From assembly GCF_036327415.1 (NCBI RefSeq), contig NZ_CP123961.1:1967501-2031500 (forward strand): DNA of 64,000 bases, read 5' to 3'. Source of the DNA: Bartonella grahamii subsp. shimonis. Lineage in GTDB: Bacteria; Pseudomonadota; Alphaproteobacteria; Rhizobiales; Rhizobiaceae. A program made the position numbers and the translations under genes. Below, piece after piece: positions 10,000 through 21,156 of this stretch. The notes under the pieces were generated by a model that saw only the letters and a list, made by a program, of their open reading frames with translations, did not search any database and was not told the origin of the DNA. Within the stretch, counting starts at the first letter, position 1. Every line of letters begins with the position of its first letter.

Positions 10000-10838
10000 T
10001 ACTCCACAAAAGCACGCTCTACAACATAAGTAGCAGGAGCATTATTGGCCCCTTCAACAAGACCAAAACTTTCACACATCCTTGCATAATCTTTTAACAT
10101 TGCCATGGAACCACAAATCATCACCCGATCTTCATCAGGATGAATTTTAGGAAGTCCAGTTGTTTCAAAAAAGCACCCACTCTCCATAACCGTCGTAATA
10201 CGCCCCATATGTTCAGAAGGTTCACGAGTGGTCATAGGATAAAATTTCAACTGTTGTGCATACTCTCCAATGAGAGGATCTTGTTGCAAAGAGGAAACAA
10301 GATCTTTTGCATAAATTAACTCATTTTTCTCACGCGTTGTTTGAATAAGAACAACTTCTGAAAATTTTTCATAAGTGTCAGGATCACGAATAAGGCTTGC
10401 AAAAGGAGCAACCCCCGTCCCAGTTGAAAGAAGATAAAGACGTTTTCCAGGAATAAGAGCATCAAGAACCAGCGTTCCTGTAGATTTTTTACGCATAAGA
10501 ACTGTATCACCAATTTTAATTTTTTGCAGATGCTCCGTTAAAGGTCCCCCTGGAATTTTTATCGAAAAAAACTCAAGCTGTTCATCCCAAAAGGGGCTTG
10601 CAATCGAATAAGCCCGATAAATTGGCTTTTCTGCATTTGGCAAACCAATCATAACAAACTCACCTGAACGAAAACGAAAACTGTCCGGACGATTCAAGCG
10701 GAATTTAAATAACCGATCTGTATAGTGACAAACCTCTTGGACAGTAAGGGCAAACACATTCTCAGGAATCGGAAAATCTGCAACGCTACTGATGTTTGAC
10801 GGAACATTGGTCGCAGACATATTCATACTTTTCCCCAT
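9999..10838 (-). CDS. fpr: ferredoxin--NADP(+) reductase
   Basis: This flavoenzyme passes electrons between NADPH and ferredoxin or flavodoxin, serving Fe-S assembly and oxidative-stress defence. The FAD site is RAYSIASP, followed by GPLTEHL; the NADP domain begins with STGTGVAPFASL, continues with MICGSMAM, and the protein ends in the aromatic-acidic ERAFVE typical of the bacterial subfamily. The 279 residues are slightly long because of an extra N-terminal 20; starts at 10826 or nearby ATGs are possible. A partial duplicate lies immediately downstream. Confidence 0.92.
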   Translation of the reverse strand: MGKSMNMSATNVPSNISSVADFPIPENVFALTVQEVCHYTDRLFKFRLNRPDSFRFRSGEFVMIGLPNAEKPIYRAYSIASPFWDEQLEFFSIKIPGGPLTEHLQKIKIGDTVLMRKKSTGTLVLDALIPGKRLYLLSTGTGVAPFASLIRDPDTYEKFSEVVLIQTTREKNELIYAKDLVSSLQQDPLIGEYAQQLKFYPMTTREPSEHMGRITTVMESGCFFETTGLPKIHPDEDRVMICGSMAMLKDYARMCESFGLVEGANNAPATYVVERAFVE

Positions 10839-11939
10839 ATCTTTATTGAACGTTAAATTTATAATCCTTGATGTGATATAGTACTTGCATAACCATCTGC
10901 CAATAATTTTCTTAAAACAAAAATCTCAAGATTAACACTTTTATGTCAGAACCAATCGAATGAGGAAAATGCGAATACAAATCCCATTCAAAGAAAAACA
11001 AAAACATTGAGTATTAAACAATCACAGTACTCTTTTCCCCTTTCACACATAATGCATATTTTTCTATTGTAACGCTATAACACTCTCTCGCTTTACAAAA
11101 CTTATGACCCAAAAGCCTTAAAATAAGAGATAAAGCTTTTGTTGATTAAACAATAACCGCACGAACCTTCAACAAGATTCCCAGCATGACATCCATTTTT
11201 TTCCTTACTGACCTTTTTTACGCTACTCTTTTCATAAATATCCATAAATAATTGAGTCTAACGGACTCTATGAGCGATAAAACTGTTTTCACTTAAAACC
11301 AATCAAACGAAAGAAAGTAAATATTGAATACCCAATCCATCTTGAAAACAAATAATATCCAAATCAACAGATTTTCTAAATCAACAGCTTTTAATGTATC
11401 AGAAAGTGGTTACACACTGTTTCCCATTTAACAAAAGTAACTTTAAATGCATGAGACAACATCCAGAATTGCACAGATGAGTGATCTTTTCCTCATGGTA
11501 GAAAAATCGTAATACATTGATTTAGAGTGATTAATTTAATCATTTTACCTTCTCTGAATAAGTAGCCAATGCAATGTTTAATTAAAACAATCGCACCAGC
11601 AACAACAACCTAACATTGCACTCTTCAAAATGATACAATACAATAAACCATGTTTTATTTTTTTATATACCTCAACTAGAGAAAATAAGTAAAAAACAGA
11701 AGTCTATGTTTCACAAATTATTAGAAAACGCCGTGTTGATAACAACACAAATAAAACTAAAATATCTCTTATATCCAGAGTACCATTTTACATAAAAAAT
11801 GACTTTAATGGTACATAATTCAGTATAAGCTCTTTATAATTTTGACCATAGCAAAAAAACCTCTTTCCCTATATCATAAAGAACCTCAATGAAATAACCA
11901 AAAAACCCTATATTTCACGAACCCAGATAAGCTTTTAAA
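10839..11939. other. 1.1-kb spacer without a recognisable gene
   Basis: No frame with coding character was found on either strand. The sequence is AT-rich and separates fpr and alr, which point away from each other, so promoters for both must lie here. No clear -35/-10 pair could be assigned. Confidence 0.5.
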
Positions 11940-13055
11940 ATGAAAAAATCCGTTAATGATGAAATAAATGCATCGCTCTATGCAGCTGTAGCAACCATCG
12001 ATGTCAGTGCCATTGTTGGCAATTATATCACTTTAGCCAAACGTGTAGCTCCAACACAATGTTCAGCAGTTGTAAAGGCAAATGCCTATGGATTAGGAGC
12101 TCACAAAATTGCTCCTGCCCTTTATCAAGCTGGTTGTCGCACTTTTTTTGTCGCCCAAATTATAGAAGCACTCCAATTAAAAAACATTTTACCATCGAAT
12201 GTCACGGTTGCTCTTCTGAATGGACTTCCACACTTAGCAGAAGAGTTTGTCGCACAATCTGGTATTGTTCCTGTTCTAAACTCTTGGAATGCCATTGAAA
12301 ATTGGCAAAAAATTTGTCAAAAAAAAGATAAAAAATTTCCAGCAATTGTTCAAATCGATACCCATATGAACCGATTAGGACTTGATCAAAAAGAATTACA
12401 AAAACTCATCAAACATCCTACAATTTTTGAAAAAGCAGAAATAAAATATATTCTCAGTCACCTCGCGAATGGAGAAGACAAAACACATTCATCCAATTAT
12501 ACACAATTGGCTACTTTTAAAACTATCCTTGCGCAATTGCCTGCTTGCAAAGTTTCCTTTGCTAATTCTGGAGGTATTTTTCTTGGAAACGACTTTTATT
12601 TTGATCTTGTTCGTCCCGGTATTGCACTTTACGGAATCGACCCTTCAGGAAAACACCCATCACTTCTGAAACCTGTTTTAAAACTTGAAGCCCAAGTCAT
12701 TCAAAACCGCGTTGTTGATAGAGGCACACCTGTTGGTTATGGAGAAAGCTTTATAACCAACAGACCAAGCACTCTTGCAACTATTTCTATAGGCTACGCT
12801 GACGGCTGGCTTCGTGCTCTTTCGAATAAAGGAACAGTTTATTTCAGCGGGCACAAGCTTCCCATGGTTGGGCGGGTTTCTATGGATTCCATTATTGTAG
12901 ATACAACCGATCTTGATCAAAAACCTCAAACAGGTGAATGGGTAGAACTCATTGGACCCCATCAAACACTTGAAAAAGTATCTATAGATGCCGATACCCT
13001 TCCCAATGAAATTCTAACATCTCTTGGCTCCCGCTATAAATACATTTACACATAA
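11940..13055 (+). CDS. alr: alanine racemase
   Basis: This PLP enzyme makes D-alanine for peptidoglycan. The PLP lysine is K46 in AVVKANAYGLG. Family segments follow in order: IDTHMNRLGL, LSHLAN, FANSGGIF, RPGIALYGIDP, the catalytic-tyrosine region SIGYADGW, and GRVSMDSIIVD. The 371 residues are the normal length. The frame begins with an ATG without a strong ribosome binding site. In relatives alr often follows dnaB; here it stands alone. Confidence 0.93.
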   Translation: MKKSVNDEINASLYAAVATIDVSAIVGNYITLAKRVAPTQCSAVVKANAYGLGAHKIAPALYQAGCRTFFVAQIIEALQLKNILPSNVTVALLNGLPHLAEEFVAQSGIVPVLNSWNAIENWQKICQKKDKKFPAIVQIDTHMNRLGLDQKELQKLIKHPTIFEKAEIKYILSHLANGEDKTHSSNYTQLATFKTILAQLPACKVSFANSGGIFLGNDFYFDLVRPGIALYGIDPSGKHPSLLKPVLKLEAQVIQNRVVDRGTPVGYGESFITNRPSTLATISIGYADGWLRALSNKGTVYFSGHKLPMVGRVSMDSIIVDTTDLDQKPQTGEWVELIGPHQTLEKVSIDADTLPNEILTSLGSRYKYIYT

Positions 13056-13369
13056 AAACTCTTTAAAGAAATAAATTGATAAAAATCATCATTTTAGAAA
13101 ATTGAGGGGCTTTTACGAAAGATTTTACAACAATCAATCACATAGAATGCTCATAGACACCGCACATTTATGGAAATCCCAAAATAGGCACGTTGATGGA
13201 CTGTTTTATGGAAGCAGCTTTCTCTCAAAATACAAAAACTGAACCTTTCTCGCATAAATTAACAAAAAAGAATCTATTGCCAAGTTTTTAAAATTAATTG
13301 CCCAATTAAGTCAAAATATCTGTTCTCTCCATATAGAATAAGACAGCCAATCTTGTAAGTTTTTCTAAT

Positions 13370-14460
13370 TTTCAGCTTTGTTCATAGTGAAGCAATCAAA
13401 ATCATTCGCTTGCATACCACAAGCTGGACTATGTGTAGATAAAAATGATTTAAGATAAGAAATAGGACCCCTTATGAACCATCTTAAGTGCCAAGAGCTT
13501 ATATACCATTAGACACCTGCTAAGTGTTTGATAATGCCGTCTTGCTCCTTTTGAAGCGTAAAAATAGGTGCTTTCAATAGATTTATCGTGGGTCCATTCA
13601 CAAACACCGTCGCAAAATGTCTCTTTAAAACAAACACGTGAATTAACAACAAAAGTATGTCCTTTTCGGAGCGTTCCGTTTTACATGAGGGGCGTGCCCC
13701 ATTAAAGAACACAATAAATAAAAGCATGGGGCAATGTATAACCCCCATTATAAAAAAACATTGCTTTAGATGCTTTTGAAAGCCGTAAAGCTGAATTAAA
13801 AGGAGATGACAAACTGAAGATTGATTTTCACCTTTACGGCTTTACATTTCTCTGAAATTAGATTGTCTTCTAGTTTCAAAGATTACGTCAACAGAAACAC
13901 GCAATCCCCTCGCCCTCACCTTGCATACAAAAGCTGGAACTACTCATAAAGCTCTTTTTTTGCCTCAATCTCTGGCTCAAAATATAACGCTGCGTTAAAT
14001 TTGGATGTTGATACAGGCAATAACTAAAGCACACGCGCCCTTAGGAAAACAACACTGTAAAGTCACAAACTGACCTGCAATGGATTGGAAAGATGTGCTG
14101 GCTTCTTATAAGACACCCTTGTAAAAAAACAACCATAATACATTTGGCTTTGCATTTACTCATTCTGACAGGTGTTCTTACATATTTTTGCGTCATATTT
14201 ATAAAAAGCAGATTAAAGAGAAATATTTAGACAATTCTTGACTTAAAAAAATGCAACAACAGAGTTTCGCAAGGCTTTATCATCAGAAACACTAAAATTG
14301 ATTTTATTCTTTCTGCAACCGATCGTAATCATCTTAGTGAGCGTCGTATGTAACAACACATGCAACAGACTGGACTCTATCCCCGTAGGTTTCACTCTCA
14401 TTTACGTGAATTAGCTAGCTAAACCGATGCGCCTCGTCACTAAAACTATGTCATACGGTA
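13370..14460 (+). pseudogene. P4-type tyrosine integrase, heavily decayed
   Basis: Fragments of a site-specific recombinase can be followed across about 1 kb in shifting plus-strand frames. Recognisable pieces are NHLKCQEL (about 13478), a VSLKQTREL stretch (13620), AFESRKAELKGD (13768), LDVDTGN followed by TCNGLER-like bases (14000-14090), and LALHLLILTG (14150). The upstream part shares the repeat-family leader at 13380. Many stops and frameshifts rule out function. It is the longest survivor of the integrase family in this window. Confidence 0.7.
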
Positions 14461-14602
14461 GGAGGCAAAAGAGAGCATGCCTATTGCCCACAAAACATAG
14501 CTTTTCTTATTTATTTTTTTCGATTTTTCTCATGTTATAAAAAAACAATGCAAAATTCTAGAAAATAGACAAATAACTCCATAATAACATGATCAATAAG
14601 TA

Positions 14603-14632
14603 AAAAACCCACACAAAATGTGTGGGCTTTTT
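14603..14632 (-). terminator. intrinsic terminator of the gcv operon
   Basis: The stem CCCACACA / TGTGTGGG with a three-base loop is flanked by A and T runs. It lies about 40 bases beyond the gcvP stop. Confidence 0.8.
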
Positions 14633-14670
14633 TGTTTATGTAAATAAACAAAGTAAATACATATTTTTAT

Positions 14671-17475
14671 TTAATAGGTATTTCCCAAGGGCGGGCATGA
14701 ACAAATGAGCATTCTGTCTCCCGCAACATTATCAATACGCGATACAGGAGGCCAATATTTATTGGCTGGATCAAGAGAACTATTGGGAAAAGCAGCTTCT
14801 TGTCGCGAATAGGGTCGTGCCCAAGCATCATCTAAAGTATCTGCCATTGTATGAGGAGCATTCACCAATGGATTATTGTCTTTTGGCCAAACCCCGCTAG
14901 CAACTCTCTTTGCTTCTTCAGCAATAGAGAGTAAAGCATCACAGAAACGATCAATTTCTGCTTTTGGTTCTGATTCCGTTGGCTCAATCATCAAAGTTCC
15001 CGGAACAGGGAACGACATCGTGGGCGCATGGAATCCATAATCAATGAGACGTTTTGCAATATCATCAACACTCACCCCATACTGCTCTTTCAACACACGT
15101 GTATCCACAATACATTCATGAGCAACACGTCCATGCTTGCCCCGATAAAGAATGGAATAAGCGGGTGAAAGACGTGCAGCAATATAATTGGCATTTAAAA
15201 TGGCTATTTGTGTTGCATATTTTAAGCCATCAGCCCCCATCATTCGAATATACATCCATGTAATTGCAAGAATAGACGCACTTCCATAAGGAGCTGCCGA
15301 AACCGCATATGTTGTCCTATCCTGTTCATGCCCTGGTAAGAATGATTTGAGATGCGCTGCAACTCCAATTGGTCCCATACCAGGACCACCCCCCCCGTGG
15401 GGAATGGCAAATGTTTTATGAAGATTCATATGACAAACATCCGCTCCAATATCCGCCGGACGAGCAAGCCCCACAAGTGCATTGAGATTAGCGCCATCAA
15501 AATAAACTTGTCCGCCATTTTCGTGGATAATAGAACAAATTTCCTTAATGCTTTCCTCATAAACACCATGAGTTGAAGGATAGGTGATCATGAGAGCGGC
15601 CAATTTATCCTTATGCAATTGCGCTTTCATTTTGAGATCGTCTACATCAACATCGCCATCGCTTAAACATTTTATCACAACGACTTCCATACCTGCCATA
15701 TGCGCCGAAGCTGGATTGGTACCATGCGCAGATGCAGGAATAAGACAAACTGTACGTTGATGTTCTCCCCGTGATTGGTAATATCGTCGGATAGCCAAAA
15801 GCCCCGCATATTCACCTTGAGCACCAGAATTTGGCTGAAAAGAAACTTGCGCAAATCCTGTAATTTCGCATAACCACGCATTTAACTGATCGATCATCTC
15901 CAGATAACCGGCTGCATCCTCTTGTGAAACAAAGGGATGTATATTAGCCATACTGGCCCAACTCACAGGCATCAATTCAGCCGCCGCATTGAGCTTCATT
16001 GTACAAGAACCAAGAGGAATCATAGCACGATCCAGCGCCAAATCCTTATCCGCTAAACGACGCAAAAAACGCATCATATCTGTCTCTGAATGAACCGCAT
16101 GAAAAAAAGGCTGGGAAAGAAAGGAAGACTCCCGCTTTTTGCCAAAGAGCTGTGGAGAAACCTGATCGCCTAATTGTGCCCCAAAAAGCTGCGCTAAAGC
16201 ACAAGCATCTTCTTCTGTTGACAATTCATCAAAATTAATTGCAATGGTGTCATCATCGAGAACACGAATAAGGCGTCCACTTATTTTAGCTTGATGCGCG
16301 ATCTCTTTCGCTTTTCCCTTCACAACAATGCTTACACAATCAAAAAAAGATTCTCCTTCACAAAAAACACCTGCAGCCTTTAAACCAGCAACAAAACGAC
16401 ATGTTAAATGATGAATTCGCTGCGCAATTGCTTGTAAACCTTTCGGCCCATGCCAAACAGCATAAGCAGTTGCCATATTAGCCAATAAAGCCTGAGCTGT
16501 ACAAATATTTGATGTCGCTTTATCGCGCCGAATATGTTGTTCACGTGTTTGCAAAGCTAAACGAAAACCAACACGCCCTCTCGTATCCACGGATTGACCA
16601 ACAATACGCCCTGGAATAAGGCGCGTTAACGCATCACTCACTGCAAGGTAACCAGCATGTGGACCACCAAATCCCATCGGAACGCCATAACGCTGCATAG
16701 AACCAACAACGATATCCGCCCCCCATTGAGCAGGTGGCTCCATAAGAGTAAGCGCTAAAGGATCAGCCACAACGATAACTAAAGCTCCTTTTTCCTTTGC
16801 CTCTTTTATGATCTCACTATAATCATGAAAAGAACCTTTTGTATCTGGCCAAGATAAAACAATTGCCGCTGTATTAGAACAAATTTTCCTCTCTTGGCTA
16901 ATCTGAATGCCTTGTGTTTCAGCACGCGTTTGCGCAACACTTAAAGTCTGAGGATGTAAAAGACTCTGAACAGAAATCTTCGTCTTTTTCTCACGGGAAA
17001 AGCGAAAAGCGAGGGCATTGGCTTCAGCTAAAGCAGTTGCTTCATCAAGAAGTGAAGCAGCAGCAATAGGCAAACCTGTTAGTTCACTAATCAATGTCTG
17101 AAAATAAAACAAAAGTTCTAAACGACCCTGGCTAATTTCTGCTTGATACGGCGTATAAGCAGTATACCAAGCAGGATTTTCAAACAGATTTCGTAAAATA
17201 ACCGGGGGCACATGAGTTCCATGATATCCTTGCCCAATAAAACTTTTGTGCAAACAATTACGCCCCATCATCTTGGAGAGTTCTTCCAAGGCTTGTCCTT
17301 CACTCGCAGCCTTTGGCAAATTAAGTGAACGTCCCAAATGGATAGAATGTGGAACAGCTTGAGAAATAAGTGTATCAACACAATCAAGCTCTAAAACATC
17401 AAGCATTTTTTGTGTTTCATCAGGACGCAGCCCAATATGTCGAGAAGAAAAAGAACGCTCGATCATGGCACTCAT
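14671..17475 (-). CDS. gcvP: glycine dehydrogenase (decarboxylating), P protein
   Basis: The P protein of the glycine cleavage complex decarboxylates glycine with PLP and passes the aminomethyl group to the lipoyl arm of GcvH. At 934 residues it is the fused single-chain form. The PLP lysine lies in [18 protein letters not shown]; other family landmarks are the N-terminal [15 protein letters not shown] and [14 protein letters not shown] at the start of the C-terminal half. The start codon overlaps the gcvH stop by four bases (ATGA), indicating translational coupling. It is third in the riboswitch-controlled operon. Confidence 0.96.
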   Translation of the reverse strand: MSAMIERSFSSRHIGLRPDETQKMLDVLELDCVDTLISQAVPHSIHLGRSLNLPKAASEGQALEELSKMMGRNCLHKSFIGQGYHGTHVPPVILRNLFENPAWYTAYTPYQAEISQGRLELLFYFQTLISELTGLPIAAASLLDEATALAEANALAFRFSREKKTKISVQSLLHPQTLSVAQTRAETQGIQISQERKICSNTAAIVLSWPDTKGSFHDYSEIIKEAKEKGALVIVVADPLALTLMEPPAQWGADIVVGSMQRYGVPMGFGGPHAGYLAVSDALTRLIPGRIVGQSVDTRGRVGFRLALQTREQHIRRDKATSNICTAQALLANMATAYAVWHGPKGLQAIAQRIHHLTCRFVAGLKAAGVFCEGESFFDCVSIVVKGKAKEIAHQAKISGRLIRVLDDDTIAINFDELSTEEDACALAQLFGAQLGDQVSPQLFGKKRESSFLSQPFFHAVHSETDMMRFLRRLADKDLALDRAMIPLGSCTMKLNAAAELMPVSWASMANIHPFVSQEDAAGYLEMIDQLNAWLCEITGFAQVSFQPNSGAQGEYAGLLAIRRYYQSRGEHQRTVCLIPASAHGTNPASAHMAGMEVVVIKCLSDGDVDVDDLKMKAQLHKDKLAALMITYPSTHGVYEESIKEICSIIHENGGQVYFDGANLNALVGLARPADIGADVCHMNLHKTFAIPHGGGGPGMGPIGVAAHLKSFLPGHEQDRTTYAVSAAPYGSASILAITWMYIRMMGADGLKYATQIAILNANYIAARLSPAYSILYRGKHGRVAHECIVDTRVLKEQYGVSVDDIAKRLIDYGFHAPTMSFPVPGTLMIEPTESEPKAEIDRFCDALLSIAEEAKRVASGVWPKDNNPLVNAPHTMADTLDDAWARPYSRQEAAFPNSSLDPANKYWPPVSRIDNVAGDRMLICSCPPLGNTY

Positions 17476-17840
17476 CCAATCAAAGTCTTATAAGCATCTT
17501 TATCCAACAACCCTTCCAGTTGTGTCTCATCCTGCAATGTCATTTTCCATAACCAGCCTTCTGTTTCAGCTTTCTGATTTACCAATTCAGGACTATCAGC
17601 CAATGCTTCATTGATTTCGACCACTTCACCATCAAGAGGAGCATAAACATCTGAAGCGGCTTTCACCGATTCCACAACAGCAGCTGCCTCTCCTTTGGAA
17701 AGTTTTGTCCCACTTTGTGGTAAATCAACAAAAACCAAATCCCCTAATTGCTCTTGCGCATAATGTGTAACCCCAACAGTCACCACTTGTCCTTCAACGC
17801 TAAGCCATTCATGGTCTTGTGTAAAATAAGTTTTAGACAT
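17472..17840 (-). CDS. gcvH: glycine cleavage system H protein
   Basis: This lipoyl carrier shuttles the aminomethyl group between the P, T and L proteins. It has 122 residues, the normal length. The lipoylated lysine is in [14 protein letters not shown]. The N-terminal YFTQDHEWL is typical. It lies six bases after gcvT and overlaps gcvP, so the three form one operon. Confidence 0.96.
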   Translation of the reverse strand: MSKTYFTQDHEWLSVEGQVVTVGVTHYAQEQLGDLVFVDLPQSGTKLSKGEAAAVVESVKAASDVYAPLDGEVVEINEALADSPELVNQKAETEGWLWKMTLQDETQLEGLLDKDAYKTLIG

Positions 17841-17846
17841 AAAAAA

Positions 17847-18959
17847 TCATCCTTTAAAATAACGTTGTTCAACAAAGGGAAGTGAATGAACTGATAATAC
17901 AATCTTTTTGCCTCGCAGTTCTGTAAAGACTTGTGTCCCTTCAACTTTACAATCAACAGGAACATAACCCATCGCGACAGGACCATCAAAAGAAGGACCA
18001 AAACCACCTGATGTTACAACTCCAATCTCATTACCTTGATTATCAAGAAGCACCGCACCAGCACGAACAGGTTGGCGCGTTTGCGGTTTTAATCCAACAC
18101 GACAACGAGCAGGTCCTTTTTGCAACGCTTCAAGAAAAGCCTTCGCGCCATAAAATTGTGCTTTTTCTCGAACACTTTTAGGAACAGCCCATGTCAAAGC
18201 AGCATCAATAGGTGTTGTATCAGGGGTAATGTCATTTCCATGCAAACACAACCCTGCTTCTAACCGCAAGCTATCGCGTGCTGCAAGTCCAACCCACTCA
18301 ACACGAGAATCACTCAGCAATTTTTCAGCCAACATATGCGCATGCCCTATAGGTAAAGCAATTTCAAAACCATCCTCTCCCGTATAACCAGAACGCGTTA
18401 TAAACCAATCTTGTTGTGGTTCGAATCCTTGCATAAAGAACAATTCATTCCCTGGTAAATCCGCATCAGCAAGAACAGCTGCCGCTTCAGGACCTTGAAG
18501 AGCAAGCAATACCCTTTCAAGAGCAATCACTTGACATTCAAAATCAACTGCACGCTTTTCCAATTCTACAAAATCATCCTGCGCATTCCCAGCATTAGCA
18601 ACCAATATAAAACGGTTTTCTTCTAAACGGGTAATGATAAGATCATCAAGAATACCAGCCTGCTCATTAAGCAAGTAATTATACCGTGAGTGCCCAATCT
18701 TTAAAGCTGCTGCATCAATAGGAAAAGCATAGGATAAAAATTCCGCGGCTTGTGCGCCTTCAACAGTAATCAATTTCATATGAGAAATATCAAAAAGTCC
18801 TGCATGTGCACGCGTATGGAGATGCTCTTTCAAAACGCCAAGAGGATACGTTAAAGGCATATTCCAACCCGCAAAAGCGCCAAATTTTGCTCCTGCTTTT
18901 TCATGTAAATCATATAAAGGAAGTGTTTTTAAAAAAGATGTTTCTTGTGCTGTGCCCAT
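17847..18959 (-). CDS. gcvT: aminomethyltransferase, T protein
   Basis: The T protein transfers the methylene group from lipoyl-GcvH to tetrahydrofolate and releases ammonia. Landmarks are FAGWNMPLTY near the N-terminus, GLFDISHMKLI, TRSGYTGEDGFEIALP, and the C-terminal GCVT domain (GVVTSGGFGPSFDGPVAMGYV). The 370 residues are normal. It is the first gene after the glycine riboswitch. Confidence 0.95.
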   Translation of the reverse strand: MGTAQETSFLKTLPLYDLHEKAGAKFGAFAGWNMPLTYPLGVLKEHLHTRAHAGLFDISHMKLITVEGAQAAEFLSYAFPIDAAALKIGHSRYNYLLNEQAGILDDLIITRLEENRFILVANAGNAQDDFVELEKRAVDFECQVIALERVLLALQGPEAAAVLADADLPGNELFFMQGFEPQQDWFITRSGYTGEDGFEIALPIGHAHMLAEKLLSDSRVEWVGLAARDSLRLEAGLCLHGNDITPDTTPIDAALTWAVPKSVREKAQFYGAKAFLEALQKGPARCRVGLKPQTRQPVRAGAVLLDNQGNEIGVVTSGGFGPSFDGPVAMGYVPVDCKVEGTQVFTELRGKKIVLSVHSLPFVEQRYFKG

Positions 18960-18998
18960 AATAACTCCAAAGCTGCGCTAACGCCCATACAATATGAC

Positions 18999-19190
18999 CG
19001 TCTCTGCACCCCTCTGTCATCAACCTGAGAGACTCGCGAAAAGATCTTTCGCTTACACCTTCGGCGCGGGCTCTCCCGACTTTCCAGATCTGCCTTCCTC
19101 CTTTTACGGTCCTTAAAGCCTGAGAGATTATGGGCTATTTCCCCTTCGGCGGCAATGCGAAAATTTGCAATCTGCACTCTCCCGCAAAAG
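18999..19190 (-). promoter_or_regulatory. tandem glycine riboswitch
   Basis: On the minus strand two aptamers follow each other. The first begins at GGGAGAGTGC (about 19188) with CGCCGAAGGGG and CTCTCAGG. The second begins at GGGAGAGCCC (about 19080) with CGCCGAAGGTG and CTCTCAGG, and ends near GACAGAGGGG. These are the conserved cores of the glycine (gcvT) riboswitch. It lies 40 bases upstream of gcvT, so glycine is expected to switch on its own degradation. Confidence 0.93.
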
Positions 19191-19642
19191 AATGAAAGAA
19201 ACGATAACGCTCTTTCCAGCATATTTTAACCTATAACCTATCTTTATCACACTGTCATTAGTAAAGTGATGAAAATGTTCTCATTTTAAAACTTGCATAA
19301 GCTGCTTCAAAAGATTTATAATAGCATCCTTTTGAACCTTACAAAAATTGTAAGGGACACATTTTAGAAAAATTAAAACAAAAATCAAAAGCTATAAACA
19401 AAAATACCTCTTGAAAATAATGCAAAACGTCACACACTAAAAAGATCGCAAAGTAATATTCTTTCTCGCGCAGTTCGATCTTAAAAATAGGGTTTCATTT
19501 TCTTTTTTAGAATAAGGATTTCAAGTATTTTATAAGTATGATTTTAATTTACAAGAAGTGTTTTTTTTGCTTTCTCAATAGTGTCATAAATTGCGACTAT
19601 TTACAGACTGAAACTACCTCAAACAAAGGTGACAAAATACTC

Positions 19643-20305
19643 ATGAAAGCTGGTAATATCTCGTACAATTGCGAAAATGATCTTCCAAAGCAAATTGCCC
19701 TTTTTCCTTTAGAAGGTGCGCTCTTACTACCTGGTGGTTTTTTATCACTCAACATTTTTGAACCAGAATCACTTGAAATGATTGAAAACGTTATGGTAAC
19801 TGATCGTCTATTGGGCATTATTCAACCACTTTCATCGAATACAGACCGCTTCTCTACACAACTTTATAAAACAGGCTGTATAGGGCGCATTACAAACTAC
19901 AGCGAAACAGGAAATGGACAACTGTTCATTATCTTACAAGGTGTTTGCCGCTTCACCTTAGAACAAGAATTGACAAACACAAAATCCTATCGAACAGCTC
20001 TCATCCAATCAAACATAAAAGACTTACAAGAATTCGATATTGAAGAAAGCATTAACCGAGAAAACTTACTCGACGTTGTAGAAAAATATCTGACCATCCA
20101 TGAAATGGAATATAATTGGAGCAGTATCATAGAAGCTCCTACACCTATATTGGTTAATGCTTTTTCAGCTCTTATCCCCTTTACACCAGCAGAAAAACAA
20201 GCTCTCCTTGAAGCTCCAGATATCGAAAGCCGTGCCCAAACTCTTCTTGCATTAACAGAACGCTCACTCATGAAACAAACAGGAACAGATTACCGTTTAA
20301 ACTAA
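19643..20305 (+). CDS. Lon N-terminal (LON substrate-binding) domain protein
   Basis: This stand-alone LON domain protein has no protease or ATPase part. The fold start is [24 protein letters not shown], followed by LLGIIQP and [27 protein letters not shown]. The ATG at 19643 is ten bases after AAAGGTGA; the frame is open 35 codons further upstream, but that part has no family match. The 220 residues match the stand-alone family of alphaproteobacteria. Its job is unclear. It probably forms an operon with the Trm112-like gene 13 bases downstream. Confidence 0.85.
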   Translation: MKAGNISYNCENDLPKQIALFPLEGALLLPGGFLSLNIFEPESLEMIENVMVTDRLLGIIQPLSSNTDRFSTQLYKTGCIGRITNYSETGNGQLFIILQGVCRFTLEQELTNTKSYRTALIQSNIKDLQEFDIEESINRENLLDVVEKYLTIHEMEYNWSSIIEAPTPILVNAFSALIPFTPAEKQALLEAPDIESRAQTLLALTERSLMKQTGTDYRLN

Positions 20306-20318
20306 TAAACGTCAAAAC

Positions 20319-20525
20319 ATGAAAAAAATGACTCCAGATCCCAAAATGCTCGAATTGCTCGTCTGTCCAATAACGAGAGGCACACTCTCTTTCAACCGAA
20401 AAACACAAGAACTCATTTCTCTCAAAGCCAAGCTTGCCTATCCTATTCGTGATGGCGTTCCCATTATGCTTGCTTCAGAAGCGCGCCCTTTGCAAAACAA
20501 TGAAAAAGTAGCCTATAAAAAATAA
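20319..20525 (+). CDS. Trm112-like protein (UPF0434/YcaR family)
   Basis: This small protein of 68 residues belongs to the bacterial Trm112/YcaR family. It shows [33 protein letters not shown]. Eukaryotic members activate methyltransferases; the bacterial role is not settled. The second zinc-ligand pair of some members is absent, as is common in bacteria. It follows the LON-domain gene closely, an arrangement that is frequent in alphaproteobacteria. A start at the internal ATG (20328) is also possible. Confidence 0.88.
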   Translation: MKKMTPDPKMLELLVCPITRGTLSFNRKTQELISLKAKLAYPIRDGVPIMLASEARPLQNNEKVAYKK

Positions 20526-20619
20526 GAAATTTTCGTTCATTTTTTCTGGAGAAACCTGTTATCAATCACTGCTCTATGAAAAGCTCTCTTTTACTCTTGC
20601 AATCTTTTTAATATTGGTA

Positions 20620-20770
20620 TTTTAAACGCTAATCCATGACACGCCAGCACCAGCATTCTCTTTACCAACTCGCAATATTATAGTTGCTCTAAAAAAGTCT
20701 TTTGCTTCTGAATGCGAAAAGAAGCTTTCATTTTTCTACAAAAGAGATAGATAATGGATAAAAGTGATAT
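20620..20770 (-). pseudogene. possible eroded integrase-family repeat copy
   Basis: Read on the minus strand this stretch has ATATTGCGAGTTGG followed by ATGCTGGTGCTGGC, resembling the better preserved copies. Little else aligns, so the assignment is weak. Confidence 0.25.
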
Positions 20771-20919
20771 AGTTACAATTTAAAATATCCCCCATAATGA
20801 TCACCAAGAAATGATCCAAAATCCCATCAAAATAAAGAGATGCATTGCAACAGTTGCATGTAAACTTTGCAAAAAATAACCAAAACAACTGCTGTCACTC
20901 TGGTTGACGATTTAAAGAA

Positions 20920-21150
20920 ATTACCCTATGAAGGAGACTTGTGTTTTTGGTCGTATACGCGACGATCAAATAGGGTCTGGAAGCCCGAAAAACTCAAACT
21001 AGAAATAAAACCGTTTTTGCGGATATCCCGGAATTTCCGGGGGCTCTTGTTATGTCCAAGTGCTCTCAGCACTAAAAGCAAGAGGCTGTTTTGAGTCAGC
21101 ACTTCCAGACCCCGGAATACCAATGCGAGGGCGCTCGCAACCGGAGGGGG
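20920..21150 (+). ncRNA. Brt-like structured RNA upstream of XRE regulator
   Basis: The block is GC-rich and full of pairing options. GGGTCTGGAAG (20973-20983) is the exact complement of CTTCCAGACCC (21102-21112), closing a domain of about 140 bases. Inside are the hairpins CCCGGAATTTCCGGG (about 21028) and AGTGCTCTCAGCACT (21059-21073). The region ends at the ribosome binding site of an XRE-family gene. This matches the Bartonella-specific Brt RNAs, about 200 bases long and each placed upstream of a helix-turn-helix gene, reported to influence badA expression in B. henselae. Boundaries are estimates. Confidence 0.72.
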
Positions 21151-21156
21151 AGCAAA

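Noticed and set aside
13509..13748. 79-residue minus-strand frame between alr and gcvP
   Set aside because: The plus strand of the same stretch carries the integrase relic; the minus frame is its shadow.
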